Source: Blastobasis lacticolella
Lineage: Eukaryota; Arthropoda; Insecta; Lepidoptera; Blastobasidae
Direction of reading: 5' to 3'
Assembly: GCA_905147135.1 (NCBI GenBank)
Contig: LR990061.1
Location: forward strand, 7,478,026-7,542,025
DNA length: 64,000 bases
The notes under the pieces were generated by a model. The model ran no database searches. It saw nothing but the letters and a program-made list of their open reading frames with translations, and had not been told where the DNA came from. Within the stretch, counting starts at the first letter, position 1; each line of letters begins with the position of its first letter. Shown in pieces: positions 11,340 to 23,093 of this stretch. The translations under genes were made by a program, and so were the position numbers.

Positions 11340-11885
11340 ATCAATGACAAACGAGCAGACCCACCCACACCCCACCCCCACCCAAAGCGGTAACTAGGTT
11401 TAGTACGTTACAGAAAAAATAAATGATCAAAAAGAATAATTTTCCTCTTGCTTATAAGTGATCTGGCTACCTTATCCTTCAAACGAAAACAGAACAGTGC
11501 AAGCATTATTGGTTGGCGGGAGAACTAAAGTCTGATCCCACTATTATAAATGTGAAAGTTTGGATTGGAACGGATTTTGATGAAATTTTGTTGGTAGCTA
11601 GATAAGATATTATGTATGTACAAAATTCTGGCTAATACTATGATTGGACTGCCGTGTGGTGACCGGCAGAGTCAAAAAGTGTGTTGCTGGGCGACTAACG
11701 TTTTTGAAGCAAAATATCTAGTCTCCGTAGACTGGAAAACAGGCTGCAGTGTTTTTCACTTTTTATTATAATTGCTTCACTGCAGTCCCCAACCATTCAT
11801 ACATTTAGGTTGCAGGTAACAAAAATGCAGAACCGGAGGTATGGTATCACTGTGAAGACTAAGATGAAATGCCTGTACAAACCGG
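11340..11885 (+). repeat. Composite of rpt-C, Helitron head and rpt-F pieces
   Basis: In order: an rpt-C scrap (11340-11400), a Lep1-like Helitron 5' part (about 11533-11640, CCCACTATTATAAATGTGAAAG, then ACGGATTTTGATGAAATTTT), an rpt-F scrap (11650-11780, CCGGCAGAGTC, GGCGACTAAC, AGTCTCCGTAGACTGGAAAA), and a second rpt-C scrap (11790-11880, CATTTAGGTTGCAGGTAAC). All are truncated. Confidence 0.55.
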
Positions 11886-11964
11886 AACAAAATAAGGCGG
11901 TGGTACCTACCTAGGCGGACTCCTCAGGCTTGACAGAGTCACCTGAGTGTACATTTTAGTTAAG

Positions 11965-12292
11965 AGAGGTAGGGCATAGCGGGGTATCTCGTTCGAATTG
12001 GAGCCGCCCGACTGGGGAAGTACCTCCACCTTACAGAATACCGCAGCTACACAATACTCTTTTAAATTGTGTTGTGTTTCTGCCGGTGAGTAAGGTTTCC
12101 AGTGCTCCATGGGGTGGTGATTTGGGGAACCGTGGCTTTGGCGGTTGAAGGGTCATTTGTCGTTACGTATTATTGAGGAGGGCAACGCATTGGCGATACT
12201 CTTGGTGTTGCTAATGTCTATAGGCAGTGGTGACCACTTTCCAGCAGGTGGCCCGCTTGCCTGTTTGCCTACTGTATGACATAAAAAAAGAC
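11965..12292 (+). repeat. rpt-E copy 1
   Basis: A repeat of about 325 bp: TAGGGCATAGCGGGGTATCT at the start and GGTGGCCCGCTTGCCTGTTT, then an A-run, at the end. It closely matches 22222-22565 along its length. Partial copies lie at 45450-45565 and, in minus orientation, at 62855-63015. The family (SINE or LINE 3' end) is not resolved; no coding frame is supported. Confidence 0.8.
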
Positions 12293-12958
12293 ATAGGTTA
12301 TACAATAAAAATACTACAATTTTCAAAGATTTAATTATTTAGTACCATAAATCATTTCAGTTCACTGGTTCTATTGCCACGTGAATGAATAAACTAACTA
12401 TAATATGCCAACAAACTCACTTTTGCAATAATGACATTAGCTTGGATTTTAGGCATTGGACGCTAATTTTCATTTCTGTTAATTGGATGGTATTTCGTCG
12501 AAATAACATTCCGTCGTTCTCTATTATTATTAGCAAATCATCATTCAGACCGTTCTGCGGTCATTCATTGTATCAGTAAGCCACAAATGCGGTAAAATTA
12601 TTGGTGCATATTAAATTTTGCTTTGCTCAAACTATTTCAAACGTGAAATCGTTACCAACCATAGCAAAATGTGTGAAGAGGCAAATTGCAAATTATAACG
12701 TTTCAAAGTTGCACGGGATTTCAATATTACAATACAAATTTTAAATCCCGACATATTTTATCATAAATCTGACAAATCCCAGACAGATATTGATTTCTTG
12801 ATCGCGTTTACTAAATTTCATTGGCTTTGATTGGTTAATATAAAAATTATGATCAAACTTCTTTTGTATGGAGCCCGCCTTTTTTCTGCAATCAACCTAT
12901 AATTTGGAGACTATACTCCAAATTCTAATTTTAAATTGATATTGTTGTATGGTAATTA
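12293..12958. other. No gene seen; SINE-A target site
   Basis: AT-rich. It ends with the left copy of the target duplication of the SINE-A at 12959 (12941-12958). A 64-codon frame at 12385-12579 has no motif. Confidence 0.4.
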
Positions 12959-13310
12959 GGGCGTCGATGGCCGGGCGGTTGAGTATCCAATTCGTAAGTG
13001 AGAGGTACCGGGTTCGAATCCCGCTGCGGCCATGTACCAATGACTCTTTTCTGAGTTATGTACATTAGTTGAATACTAACGATGCTCTTACGGTGAGAGA
13101 AAACTTCGTGATGAAACCTGCAAATTCAGGCAACTGTATTTATAACCATGATTCAATCTGGTCAGGTTCCCCTGGTAGCAGGGTCACGGAGGTCAGATGG
13201 TAGTCGCTAAACTGTAATTACCCGATCGCCAAATCCTGGATCATGGTCAAGGCGGACCCCGGGCCCTCGTTCACGAGAGCACAACCGGGACATTAACGCC
13301 AAGATTATTT
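12959..13310 (+). mobile_element. SINE-A, full length, reference copy
   Basis: Complete tRNA-derived SINE. The head has an A-box-like TGGCCGGGCGGTTGAG and the B-box GGTTCGAATCC. The body has ATGTACCAATGACTCTTTTC, GATGCTCTTACGGTGAGAG, CAATCTGGTCAGGTTCCCCT and GCCAAATCCTGGATCATGG. The tail has GGCGGACCCCGGGCCCTCG and CAACCGGGACATTAACGCC. It is flanked by an 18-bp target duplication (12941-12958 and 13311-13328, one mismatch), the signature of LINE-driven retrotransposition. The intact Pol III boxes suggest it could once be transcribed. Confidence 0.95.
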
Positions 13311-13554
13311 ATTGTTGTATGGTTATTACTTGCAAGTAACCTAAACTTTTTAAAATAAATCTACCAAATGTAACATACAAATAACTCACGCAGACGCAGA
13401 CTACTTTTTGTTTGTTAGTGCAATAAAAAGGAACTAACTGAAATCGATCGTGATGTTGATTTTTTTTAACAGTTCTCTATTATAACCTCTTTGTAACTAT
13501 TCTATTCTACCCTATCCCACTAAAATTATTGGTGCATATTAAATTACTTTTGTC

Positions 13555-13800
13555 CGTGCTTCACTAGGGGGCCCACTGAAAACCAGCGTCACGGCAACTG
13601 TCGTGGCATATGCTGAGTGTGGCCCTATTGCACTCTCCACATGGCACAAGTAACGAGATTAGAGTATTTTTTTTTTTCTTGTTTTGTTATTGTCTCTGTT
13701 TGATTATATGTTTTTAATTTAATTTTAAGAATTTTGTGCTTGTGTTTAAGTGTAATAAATGTGTTTTACTTTACTTACTTTACTTTACTTTAAAATTATA
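13555..13800 (+). mobile_element. LINE 3' end with TTTAC tail
   Basis: CCACTGAAAACCAGCGTCAC, GGCAACTGTCGTGGCATATG and GCTGAGTGTGGCCCTATTGC, then GTGTAATAAATGTG and TTTACTTTACTT units. It is a 3' UTR piece of a non-LTR element. I recall such CAGCGCCACGGCAGCTGTCGTGG-like ends from moth LINEs but could not check. Confidence 0.55.
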
Positions 13801-13844
13801 AAATGCGGAAGTGGATGCAAATGGTCACCTTGTCCAAGCATACT

Positions 13845-14060
13845 TTTTTTTTTTCAGGTGCCTAATTTTCAGGCCCATAGATATAATACACAATATTTAA
13901 AATAAAAAACCAATAAACTAATACAAAATTAACAATAATAAAACCTATACATAACAATATAAAAACAATAAACTAATATATAAAAGTATATTATTATATA
14001 TTTATATTTATTTTTAATCTACCTCGTCTCTCCAACATAACTCCCTCTTCGGGAGCTGTC
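13845..14060 (-). mobile_element. LINE 3' UTR fragment, minus
   Basis: A T-run, then CAGGTGCC and CAGGCCCATAGATATAATAC followed by AT-rich sequence. The same AGGCCCATAGATATAATACA block is at 50880-51060. The orientation (poly-T first) indicates a minus-strand insertion. Confidence 0.5.
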
Positions 14061-14284
14061 AATTTGCAGCGACGGCTATACATCACGAATGATTAATAAC
14101 ATGCAGTCGCGGCGTTGCCAGAGTCACACTAATGAGCTCAATCGACGTTACTGACTAGTGTTAACAGGAGACTGCTGACGTGTGGCTTTTGGAAGTTGTG
14201 TTTTGGGTATAATTTCATCTTGAACTTAAGCTTTCTCAATATTAATGGTGGGTTCTGTAATTTTTATTGATAAGCAAATTGATT

Positions 14285-14400
14285 CACTTATATTTTATTT
14301 TATTTACTTAAGGAAAACCAGCAGCAATGATTACAATATAATACTGGCAGCATAGAGCCAATTACAGGTTTCCACCGATAGAAACTGGATAAACTAATAC
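14285..14400 (-). mobile_element. LINE 3' tail fragment, minus
   Basis: TTTTATTTTATTTACTTAAG followed by AACCAGCAGCAATGATTACA and CCAGTTTCTATCGG in reverse. It resembles the tail-first arrangement at 18215-18300. Confidence 0.35.
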
Positions 14401-14489
14401 ATACTTAACTAACTTACTTACTTTTGGTTGTGTTGCTGGTTTTTCTTTTTCCTATTTCTTTGACGTTACATTATTAACTACCCGCATTT

Positions 14490-14575
14490 TGTACGAAGCA
14501 TTATTGTGGATTACATTGTGTTGACGGTTGTATTATTATTTAATGATATTGATATTTGTTGACATTAATTTATTT
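14490..14575 (+). repeat. Second copy of the palindromic element's left flank
   Basis: GCATTATTGTGGATTACATT, GTTGTATTATTATTTAATGA and GACATTAATTT match 10132-10210 closely, without the right arm. It supports a dispersed element rather than a chance palindrome at 10194-10502. Confidence 0.6.
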
Positions 14576-15099
14576 TATAATTGAAATGTATTACTTATTT
14601 TACAATAAATTATATAATACTGCAATCAAGCATTCTTAACTAATAGTTAAGATTACATATTTTGAACTATCCGAAGGTTTTAGTACTTATTCGATAGGGA
14701 TTATACTTATGAGTTAGTTGTTAATCAGTAATTTATCCGCGTGTTATCGAATTTCATTATTCAGTGAAAATTAACTAAACTGTATGTCAATCAAAGTTAC
14801 ACAAAAGCTAAGCAAACGACTGATCGAATTTGTCAAATTATTCAATAATCTCAATTCTCGCAAATGTCTATAACTTGCGACCCGACCGGCTTCGCACGAG
14901 TTGTATGAACAAATAATATATTTTTTACAATTAAATTTTAATTATAACCTTTCTCATGAATCACTATTGGTGGAAACCGCATGAAAATTTAGTGGTTTTT
15001 ATCGCGAATAGACAGACAGACAGACGCGGTATGAGACTATGCTTTATAATATATGTACTGATTAATTGCCCAAACTTATCTGCAGTGTCGCTGTTTGGT
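14576..15099. other. No gene; Helitron-like scrap
   Basis: Contains CGACCCGACCGGCTTCGCAC (14879-14898) and a GACAGACAGACAGACGCGG run near 15008. Both resemble the terminal and inner parts of moth Helitrons, strongly worn. Confidence 0.4.
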
Positions 15100-15268
15100 T
15101 GCTTGGCATTGACATGACGGAGTTTTTCAAGAAAGGGGTGAAAAGGTTTTTACGGTGTCGGCAACGCGTGGGAGATGCCCCTGGTATTGATAACGTCCAT
15201 AGGCTGCGGTGACTGCTTACCGTCAGGCCGTGAGCTTGTTTGCCACATGTGTGGTTTACATACAAAAA
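15100..15268 (-). repeat. rpt-D copy, minus
   Basis: Minus strand: GGCAAACAAGCTCACGGCC, AGCAGTCACCGCAGCCTATG, GGGGCATCTCCCACGCGTTG, CCCCTTTCTTGAAAAACTCC. It matches 16262-16432. A further worn repeat (CGGCCACCGGATCAGATAAG) follows to about 15350, with relatives near 36137 and 47850. Confidence 0.7.
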
Positions 15269-15499
15269 CCGACATTTTAAAATGGCGTCTCTTAGTTCCA
15301 GTTTCGGCCACCGGATCAGATAAGTTTGTGGCATTCTAATATGATTCATTCTAATATATTCAATATGAAATATTCAATGTGGCCTTGTTAGACCCCCTGT
15401 CCCTTTTACCCGACTGCAGTGAGGCGAATTCATTTCATTTAACTACATCACATGACGTTGTTAGTTGTCAGAATTTTTAAGAGAGTTTGGCTCTATACC

Positions 15500-15841
15500 A
15501 TAAAATAAAGTCGCTTCCTGCCGTTTGTCCCTATGTATCTACGGATTTTAATCTAGCAACGGATTTTAATGCGGTTTTCAACAATACATAGAACGATTCA
15601 TGAGGAAGGTTTATAGGGTAGGAAAATCATCATCTTGGCGTTAATGGCCCGGTTATGCTCTCACACGAGGGCCCGGAGTCCGCCTTGACCATGATCTAGT
15701 ATTTGGCAGATCAGGTAATTACACAGTAATTCGACTGCCATCTGTCCTTCGTGACTCTGCTACCATGGGAACCTGACCAGATTGGATGATGTTTGAATAG
15801 GGTAAGACAATACGCGAATGAAATCGCGGCGACCCAGCTAG
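15500..15841 (+). mobile_element. Helitron-like element split by SINE-A
   Basis: The 5' portion has CTTCCTGCCGTTTGTCCCTA and GGATTTTAATGCGGTTTTCA. The 3' end GCGGCGACCCAGCTAGT stops at 15841 in CTAGT. A minus SINE-A lies inside at 15626-15795. The same 5' blocks recur at 50700-51233, 52393-52628 and 52938-53190. Confidence 0.6.
15626..15795 (-). mobile_element. SINE-A 3' half
   Basis: Minus strand SINE-A tail and body: GGCCCTCGTGTGAGAGCATA, AACGCCAAGATGATG, GACCATGATCTAGTATTTGG in reverse. The head is missing. Nested in the Helitron-like element at 15500-15841. Confidence 0.85.
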
Positions 15842-16261
15842 TAAACATAATTAAATGTAACGAAAAAATACGAATCCAACAAAACAAACAAACTAAAGTA
15901 ATAACATAGCGTTATGACACATTTCAACCCAAAATCGACACACAGTTACCCCTAGGTGCTGAAAGAACAAAAGGACATGTTCTATAAATAGCTAATAGTA
16001 CGTTATTGCATCAAACCGCCGATATTGTGAAATTCCGTTGAACCGTCATTCAAAATCATTCACACACGCGTTCTATAGCTTCAAGCTGCAGGGCAAAATG
16101 TATCACATACAAAGGGCGTATGTGGCTATAATAGCGTGCCTGTTACAATTCTGTGCCGTGACCCGGTATCAATGGGCACCCTAGCTCCTGCCAACCACAC
16201 GTGATAGTTACTAGCATTTTCCCGCGACTGCGTCCACGTGGAAATAGTTTTATGGCAGGAT
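15842..16261. other. No gene seen
   Basis: AT-rich; near 16216-16250 a CCCGCGACTGCGTCCACGTG stretch resembles the start of a moth Helitron subfamily, but no end could be placed. Confidence 0.35.
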
Positions 16262-16432
16262 ATCTTTTTTTTTTATATACCACTAATGTGGCAAACAAGC
16301 TTGCGGCCTACCTGATGGTAAGCAGTCACCGCAGCCTATGGACGTTTGCAATACCAGGGGCATCACCCACGCGTTGCCGACCCCGTAAAAACCTTTTAAC
16401 CCCTTTCTTGAAGAACTCCATGTTGTAAGAAA
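16262..16432 (+). repeat. rpt-D, longest copy
   Basis: T-run, ATACCACTAATGTGGCAAAC, AAGCTTGCGGCCTACCTGAT, GGTAAGCAGTCACCGCAGCC, ACCAGGGGCATCACCCACGC, then CCTTTCTTGAAGAACTCC. A GAAA microsatellite (16428-16450) follows. Confidence 0.7.
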
Positions 16433-16720
16433 GAAAGAAAGAAAGAAAATATTTATTACAAAGGACGCCACGACATAATAATTTACATATAACACAAAAA
16501 ATAAAAATAGTACATAAAACACTCATGTACTCACCAGGGAAAACCAGGTAGTTCTATCTTTCGCCCACATGCCCACTTTAAATGACCTACTTAGTGTACG
16601 AATTCTTGTACTACGTAGGGGTCAAGCTGTATCGCAGGTTGTATACCTCCCCGAATTATATGAATCATGGCTTGGAATTTAAGTTGTATCCCAAGCTGGC
16701 AATCTGTAAAAACCTCATCA
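16428..16720 (-). mobile_element. LINE 3' end, minus, with TTTC tail
   Basis: The tail is read as GAAAGAAAGAAAGAAAG on the plus strand, then ATATTTATTACAAAGGACGC. The body to about 16720 lacks recognisable coding. The assignment rests on the tail-first layout. Confidence 0.4.
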
Positions 16721-17425
16721 ATAAACCATCAGCGGTTTTTGCGTGATAGGTACAGATAGACAAACAGACAAAGTTTATTGCACATCACGTCTCCGTTTTA
16801 TGGAATATCTGTATTATAAATGTGTACCGCTGGTGGAATCGACTTATAGTTGTTGCTTGTCGCATTTTACAGAATATTGTATCGATCGAGTGGCTAAAGA
16901 AATTGGTACAGGTCTTAGAAGCTTCAACTTGTAAAATTAAAAATAAACCCTACTTATTTCTGCCTATAAGAAAAAAATTCTACTAGTCTTATTTGTCTAC
17001 GCTCACAACATGCCAATGTTCACAAATGTACATAGATAATAAACTTAAATCTTCTACATAATATGGTACTAGGAAATTGTTGTCTGATTCCTATTTCTAG
17101 GTCATAGAGTCCTTCAATTCCAAAAATGTTGCACATGACTTATGGAAATCGTGGCATTTGCATGCGCTCTCAGACATAACATTTCCGACAGTACTTCGTC
17201 AGTACCAAATAGCAATGCACTGTGCATCGTTACCTTTGAATTGCATGCCAAGTGCCAATCTCGCGTGGTAACAAACGGTTTCATGCTAATGGACCAAAGA
17301 TAACCCCTTCGAATTTAGAATTATCTATTGTGTGTGCCCTTGACGTAGTATCTTTCAAATGATGTAGTTGTAGAATACAGTAATGATTAACTTACATAAT
17401 CAATATCGTACATGATGAGTATAAT
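16721..17425. other. No gene seen
   Basis: A short TCAGCGGTTTTTGCGTGATA and AGACAAACAGAC stretch (16730-16775) resembles internal Helitron sequence. The remainder is unique AT-rich DNA; a 63-codon frame at 16743-16934 starts in that scrap. Confidence 0.4.
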
Positions 17426-17770
17426 AATCATCTTGGCGTCAATATCTCGGATTTTGCTGTGGCGCGCGAAGGCTCTGCGTCCGCATTCGACCATGATCCA
17501 GGATTTCTCAGATTAGGTAATTACAGTGATGAGACTGCCACCTGACCATCACAACTCTGCTATAGGGGAACTTGACCAGATTAGATCATGGTTACAAATT
17601 CAGTCGAATAAATGTGCAGGTTTCATCACGTTTTTCCTTACCGTAAGAGCATAGGTTAGTATCCAACTAATGTACATAACTCAGAAAAGAGTTATTGGTA
17701 AATGGCTGCAGCGGGATTCGAACCCGGTACCTCTCGTTTACGAGTTGATAACCGCGCAGCCACCGACGCG
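17426..17770 (-). mobile_element. SINE-A, near full length, minus
   Basis: From tail (ATCTTGGCGTCAATATCTCG) to head (GGGATTCGAACCCGGTACCT, GCCACCGACGCG). The B-box is intact on the minus strand; the tail is diverged. Confidence 0.92.
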
Positions 17771-18889
17771 TTAATTAAGTAACAGAATAGAATGTTAAAT
17801 CAGAAGGAGTCTTAAAGAGTTTCAAAATATTCTGCTGGATCTCATCCTTTATTTCAGCCAAATTAAAGCACTTTGCGGGGTAAAAGTCACTCGAACAAAT
17901 AAGGAAAATCGAAAGGATACCGCTTATGTCATTACTTTAGGCTCAAGTTAGTAATCATACCTTGGTAAGTAATGATATTGTAGCGTAATAAAAGCCATCC
18001 CGAATAGTAGCAAATGCTCTCAAAGACAATGGGACTCTACCATTGTCGAATTAGATTTATATTTTCCTAGTAAAAGGAAAACAAGAACCGTGTACGGAAA
18101 TAATAATAATGATATCATTCCGGCATTCATAATTAATGATACGTTGCCCTACCTGGGTACTGTTATAATAACAATAGTTAAACTGAAGCAGTGTGATTTT
18201 TACGATTCTCTTATTTTTATTTTATTTTATTTAACAGGTTTTCGTGCACAATAACAGGTATACAATATTGACATGTTCCCAGATGTAGAGTATACCGTTT
18301 TTACCCCAGATAAAAAGAGGGAAAGCCAGTTTAATAAAGAGCTTCTTAGCATATTTCATTAAATCGGTTCAGTATTTAGGAGATTTTTGAGAATATGTAT
18401 ATTATACTGCTTCATGGGACGTGGCCAATGAGGCGTTATCGTAATTAGATGAAGAGGTGGCAACGGTTCTACTTGTTATTTGTTTGGTTGCACGCATACT
18501 GTGCTGTTCCAGAACAAATTCTTTCAATTCGCACATTATCACATACGAAAAAGAACCAAAAAATGTACGAAAATAGAAGTGCATTTTTTATAACGTGATA
18601 TGAATGTATATAAAAGCTACTGATTAAAAAATGTTATAATTGAAAACGGGTACCAGAGGCATTTTAAATCCAGTCTAGAGGAAATTGGTATTCATTGGCT
18701 CCTCGGGAAGTGGAAATATCCAATTAATTGTGTTTTCACATTCCAGGTACTACGGGATATATACTACAGAAGTTGTCTTATATTCAGTTAAGCCTATGTA
18801 GCAGTGGTATTTCAAGAATATAGTTAATTATCAGTTCTTAGTACATGAGGTTATTGATAGTCCTATAGTTTGTAACAAAAAAATAATAA
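17771..18889. other. No gene; LINE tail and Helitron scraps
   Basis: About 18210-18300 holds a minus-orientation LINE tail (TTATTTTTATTTTATTTTAT, AACAGGTTTTCGTGCACAAT). 18300-18390 resembles a Helitron interior (GGGAAAGCCAGTTTAATAAA, CATTAAATCGGTTCAG), with a relative at 37905-37970. Confidence 0.4.
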
Positions 18890-19290
18890 AAAATCATCTT
18901 GCCGTCAATATCCCGGTTGTGGCCTGGGGCCGCCTTGACCATGATCTAGAATTTGACATAGCAGATAATACAGCGGTGAGACTGCCATATGACCTCCTTA
19001 ACCCTATTAACAGGAGAACTTAACCCGAACCCGGTGGGATCATAGTTATACATACGTACAAGGGACCAAGTTTGAAGTTCAAGTGCGGAAAAAGGACCCC
19101 ATTAACCTTAACAATGGTTACACATTCAGTAGCCTGAGTGTGCAGGTGTTATCAGGATGTTTTCCCTCACCATGAGAGCGTCGGTTAGCGTACAATTAAA
19201 GTAAATAACTCAGAAAAAGTCATTGGTACATGGCGGCACCGGGGATTGAACAGGGTGTCCTTCGATTAAGAGGCCGACCCTCTAGCCATT
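18890..19290 (-). mobile_element. SINE-A, minus, with internal extra segment
   Basis: SINE-A from tail to a worn head. About 60 bp of foreign sequence (19050-19112, including ACGTACAAGGGACCAAG) sits between two partly duplicated body pieces (CATAGTTATACAT and CAATGGTTACACAT). The head ends against the ATG tail of LINE-4 at 19296. Confidence 0.85.
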
Positions 19291-19295
19291 ACGAT

Positions 19296-19690
19296 ATAAT
19301 CATCATCATCATCATCGTCAGAACGGTCAGTCCCGGCTTCTGCCCGGGACAGTTTTCCGACTCATTCTCCTCCATTTCGCTCGGTCTTGGTCACCCTCGC
19401 GGCGTAAGCTGGCTCGGCGATGTCAATCCATTGCTTCTTGGGCCTTCCGCGGGACCTATTTTCTGATACTGGAAAGTTTAGACACCTTTTTGCCACGTAT
19501 CCTACACGTGACCAAACCAGCGAAGGCCACTTCGATCTTATCTGCGATATCTCTCATGCTAAGACTGCCACGGCATGTACTCGTTACGCATTCGATCAAG
19601 TCGCGTAACGCCACACTCCTACCGCAGCATTTTCATTTCGTTGGCGTGCCATACGTACCATTGCGATATCTACGCTCTATAATCTAAAGC
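19296..19690 (-). pseudogene. LINE-4 (RTE-like) C-terminus
   Basis: Minus strand, in pieces: KMLR, RLDRMRNEY-like, DIADKIE, RGRPKKQWIDIA, then a tail CCGGGACTGACCGTTCTGAC and ATG repeats. This matches the end of RTE-type ORF2 (MKMLRWMCGVTRLDR.RNEY .. GRPKKRW). It is frameshifted and 5' truncated. Relatives are at 26262, 44236 and 55968. Confidence 0.65.
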
Positions 19691-21104
19691 CTACACTATA
19701 AGGCATCACGTCGTAGGTGTTGTGTAACCCTCCATTTTTCTTTGCCAATTCCTTTTTTATCCGTAATCCTGGTAAAATAAAATGGCTGTACATTTTGCCG
19801 TATTTCATGCTCCCTGGCCTCCATCCAAAGAGATAAGTACGTGAGGTGATGTATAACACTCACGCTTCATTGGGAATGACCATCGTGAGGTCGGCCCACA
19901 ATATCTAGAACCTGATTATAGAGGCACTCCTGCCAACTCATTTCTTATTCAGCCTAGTTTATATTCATAACCTCAGCCAACACTATCATAGAGAAGATTA
20001 GACGGAAATCGCTAATGGATTCCGGGGTGAACTACGAGATTTTAGGATTGGGTACAATCGAACGTTTCAAAAGAAAAGCGGATACAAAACAGCTCTATTA
20101 TAAAAATAAATGTACAAGTATAAAAGGTGGATGACTATTTCCACAAAGTAAATAAGGGCCCGCTGTTTGCTTTGACCTACTTCCTAATACTGTCAGTAAA
20201 GCGAGGTTGACCAAGGTCTTTCGCTGGGCACTGGCTTAAGTGTCGGGAGCCAATTGGCCAAACATAATGTTTTAAACTATCGCGGTTATTATTACACTTA
20301 CCCGGAACATACTCTTAAAATGACCAATTGACAAAGTTAAGCATGGCTACAGGTAAAGGAAAATCAAGCTACAACGAGCTCGCCTCTCGAAGGTGAGCTT
20401 CCTAATAAGTCTTTGAACCCTAAATATATAAAGGTAAGCATTTGGGATATTCCAATAGTATTTTTTCTTAGCTTTTTGAATATAATTTCTTTATGGATGT
20501 AGATATCCTGAAAACATAAACATAATTTGAAATGAATTATTTCAATTTATTTTGTATTCGGTATACGTAGGTATACGGTCCCGCCTGGGGTAGATATCTG
20601 CCAAACCTGATAAATCTGAAAAACCGTTTTGCTTGCCTTGCAACAATGCTCGTGTTGCAGTAATCCGGTTAACTATTTCAAGCGAAAACAATAACGTAAT
20701 TAAGCAAAGCATTTTAGCCTCGACCACTGTAATAATGCTGTTTAACATAATCCTTGATACAGGAGTACATAGTGTACCCAATATAACTATTCAGTTAATT
20801 TATTAAACGACACTGTATACAAACCTATCTCCCGAAGTCCCTAATCCACTTAACAGTAACTCCGTTTACCTCTGAAATGATATTAAACCTCTGAAGTTTG
20901 AAGACTAGCAAGTCTGAAAAGTCTACAAATTTCTATTATCCTCCTGCGATGCAAAATGCAAATAGAGTGAAGCAACCAGCGCTCTCGGCAAATATTTACA
21001 AACGACCCCCGACAGTGTCCCCGAGGCACAGCCACCGAACTTTGGACGAAATTTGGTGAAATGTCGATATTTGCTTCTGTGTATGTACAAACACAATACT
21101 TGAT
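19691..21104. other. No gene seen
   Basis: Small frames only (for example 79 codons at 20542-20781, minus) without motifs, and no repeat shared within the window. Confidence 0.4.
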
Positions 21105-21275
21105 AATGATCCAATCTCGTCAGCTTCCCTTGTTAAAGGGTTACGGAGGTCACATGGTAGTTACTCGACTGTAACCACCTGATCTGCCAAATCCTGGATC
21201 ATGGACAAGGCGGACCCCAGACCCTCGTGTGGCGCACGGGAGTACAACCGGAATTGACGACAGATGATGTTTGCT
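21105..21275 (+). mobile_element. SINE-A 3' half
   Basis: GATAATGATCCAATCTCGTC, GGGTTACGGAGGTCACATGG, GATCTGCCAAATCCTGGATC and AGGCGGACCCCAGACCCTCG. The head is absent. Confidence 0.85.
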
Positions 21276-22221
21276 TAAAACATTACTTCATTTAAGGCAT
21301 AACTTTGATCTTGAACTGCACTTTGATTTTACACAGGCGCACTTATTAAATCCTTGTGATAAGCTTAGTTATAACTTCGTCTTCTTTTGGATGGTAGTCA
21401 AAAGCCTACGTAGTTGATATAAAACATGATTTAATCTTTAAACTGCGACGTATATACTAACCGGCGAAGCAATATACACACCTAACTTATTACATCTAAT
21501 AATGCATATCTCCGCGTAAGTAGTTACCTAAATACGAAGCCGAATATAGCCGACCCCGCCGACTAGTTTGCATGGTCGACATTATTTGGATAAAGAAATA
21601 CATGAAAGTCAAATTGACGTTACACTGCTGATTAAAAACATCATCGCATCATCATAATCACAGCATCAATACAAACGAGCCGTCTTCTGACGGGGTCGCT
21701 CCAACTGACGTCAAATAAGTACGGCTACAATCAAATTTGCAATGAACAATTTCCTTTAAACACAACAATAAAAGCGGTCGCGCATGGCGTTTGCTCGTGA
21801 TACCGAATGAAAGACAAATACACAGAGCCACAGCAGGTTGTAGCGTGTATTGTAGACGTTCCAAATGCAGAGCCAAGCGTAGACCAAGACACATTTAAGA
21901 AATAATACGAGTGAAAAGTTGAGTACACTGTGTCAATGTAAATCTTCCAGAAAGTCGCCTGCTTGTCGGCCATGTATAGTCACCGACTGTTTTCATATAG
22001 CCTAGGGACGTCAGACGGTTTATTTGATGGTATAAGCAACCCAACAGAAAAAGTCGGATAACCCCATATAAAGTTTACTGAAACACATATATTTTCTAAA
22101 CTGCAAATCTGATTTTAATGAGACAAAGTTAAGAACCATCTCGATTTGATTGGCTTTCGAATAGAGAAAACCCCATCCACATCGGTCCATCCGTTCGGGA
22201 GGTATGATGCCACAGACAGAT
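21276..22221. other. No gene seen
   Basis: Overlapping minus-strand frames near 21658-21973 show no known motif. The segment just before 22222 (GATGCCACAGACAGATAGAA) leads into rpt-E. Confidence 0.35.
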
Positions 22222-22565
22222 AGAAGAGAGAGATAGGGCATAGCGGGGTATCTCGTTCAAATTGGAGCCGCCCGACTGGGGAAGTACCTCCACCTTACAG
22301 AATATCGCAGCTAAATAATACTCTTTTAAATAGTATTGTGTTTCTGCCGATGAGTAAGGTTTCCAGTGCTCCATGGGGTGGGGATTTGGGGAACCGTGGC
22401 TTTGGCAGTGGAGTGGCATTTGCTTTTTGCTGCCAGAGCAACGTGTTATAGAGGTGGGCAACGCATTAGCGAAACTCTTGGTGTCGCTAATGTCTATAGG
22501 CAGTGGTGACCACTTTCCATCAGGTGGCCCGCTTGCCTGTTTGCCTACCGTATAACATAAAAAAA
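22222..22565 (+). repeat. rpt-E copy 2
   Basis: Nearly colinear with 11965-12292, including CCGCCCGACTGGGGAAGTAC, GGTTTCCAGTGCTCCATGGG and AGGCAGTGGTGACCACTTTC, ending in an A-run. It carries about 20 bp more in the middle (TTTTTGCTGCCAGAGCAACG), which probably reflects the fuller form since 62855-63015 also has the CTGCTCTGGCAG block. Confidence 0.85.
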
Positions 22566-22795
22566 ATTTATTAAAAGCACAGATATACTTGTCTAATTTA
22601 TACACTCCTCTTTTTTTGTCGAAGGTTGAAAAAGGTCATCGTCACGGATGCAGTGCCGTCCTTTGAGGGTACCTGTAGACTTGACTTTGCAAGATCCCTA
22701 AGTTTTAGTGCAAATAAAATAAGAGGGAGATCATTCCACATCTTTACGTGCGCGATAAAAATGCGAATGGTATAATTTTATTGTTGGGGTAAAAT

Positions 22796-23093
22796 AAATA
22801 ATCATCTTGACGTTAATGGCCCGGTTGAGCTCTCGCGAACGAGGCCCCGGGGTCTGCCTTGACCCCACCTTGCCAGTAGAGTGACTGCCATCTGACCTCC
22901 ATGACCCTGCTACCAAGGGAACCTGACCAGATTTGATCATGGTTACACATTCAGTCGCCTGAATGTGCAGGTTGCATCACGATATTTTCCCTCGCCCCAG
23001 AAAAGAGTCATTAGTTCATGGCCGCAGTGGGATTCGAACTTGATACCTCTCGCTTACGAGTCGGATACCTTAACCACTAGGCCACCGACGTTG
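22796..23093 (-). mobile_element. SINE-A, minus, internal deletions
   Basis: Tail, body and head present (GGGATTCGAACTTGATACCT, GGCCACCGACG). It lacks the CCAGGATTTGGCAGATCAGG block and part of the ATGTAC region. Confidence 0.88.

Noticed and set aside
12961..13030. tRNA-like sequence with A- and B-box
   Set aside because: It is the head of SINE-A: the acceptor stem is not closed, and the same sequence with the SINE body recurs at many places.
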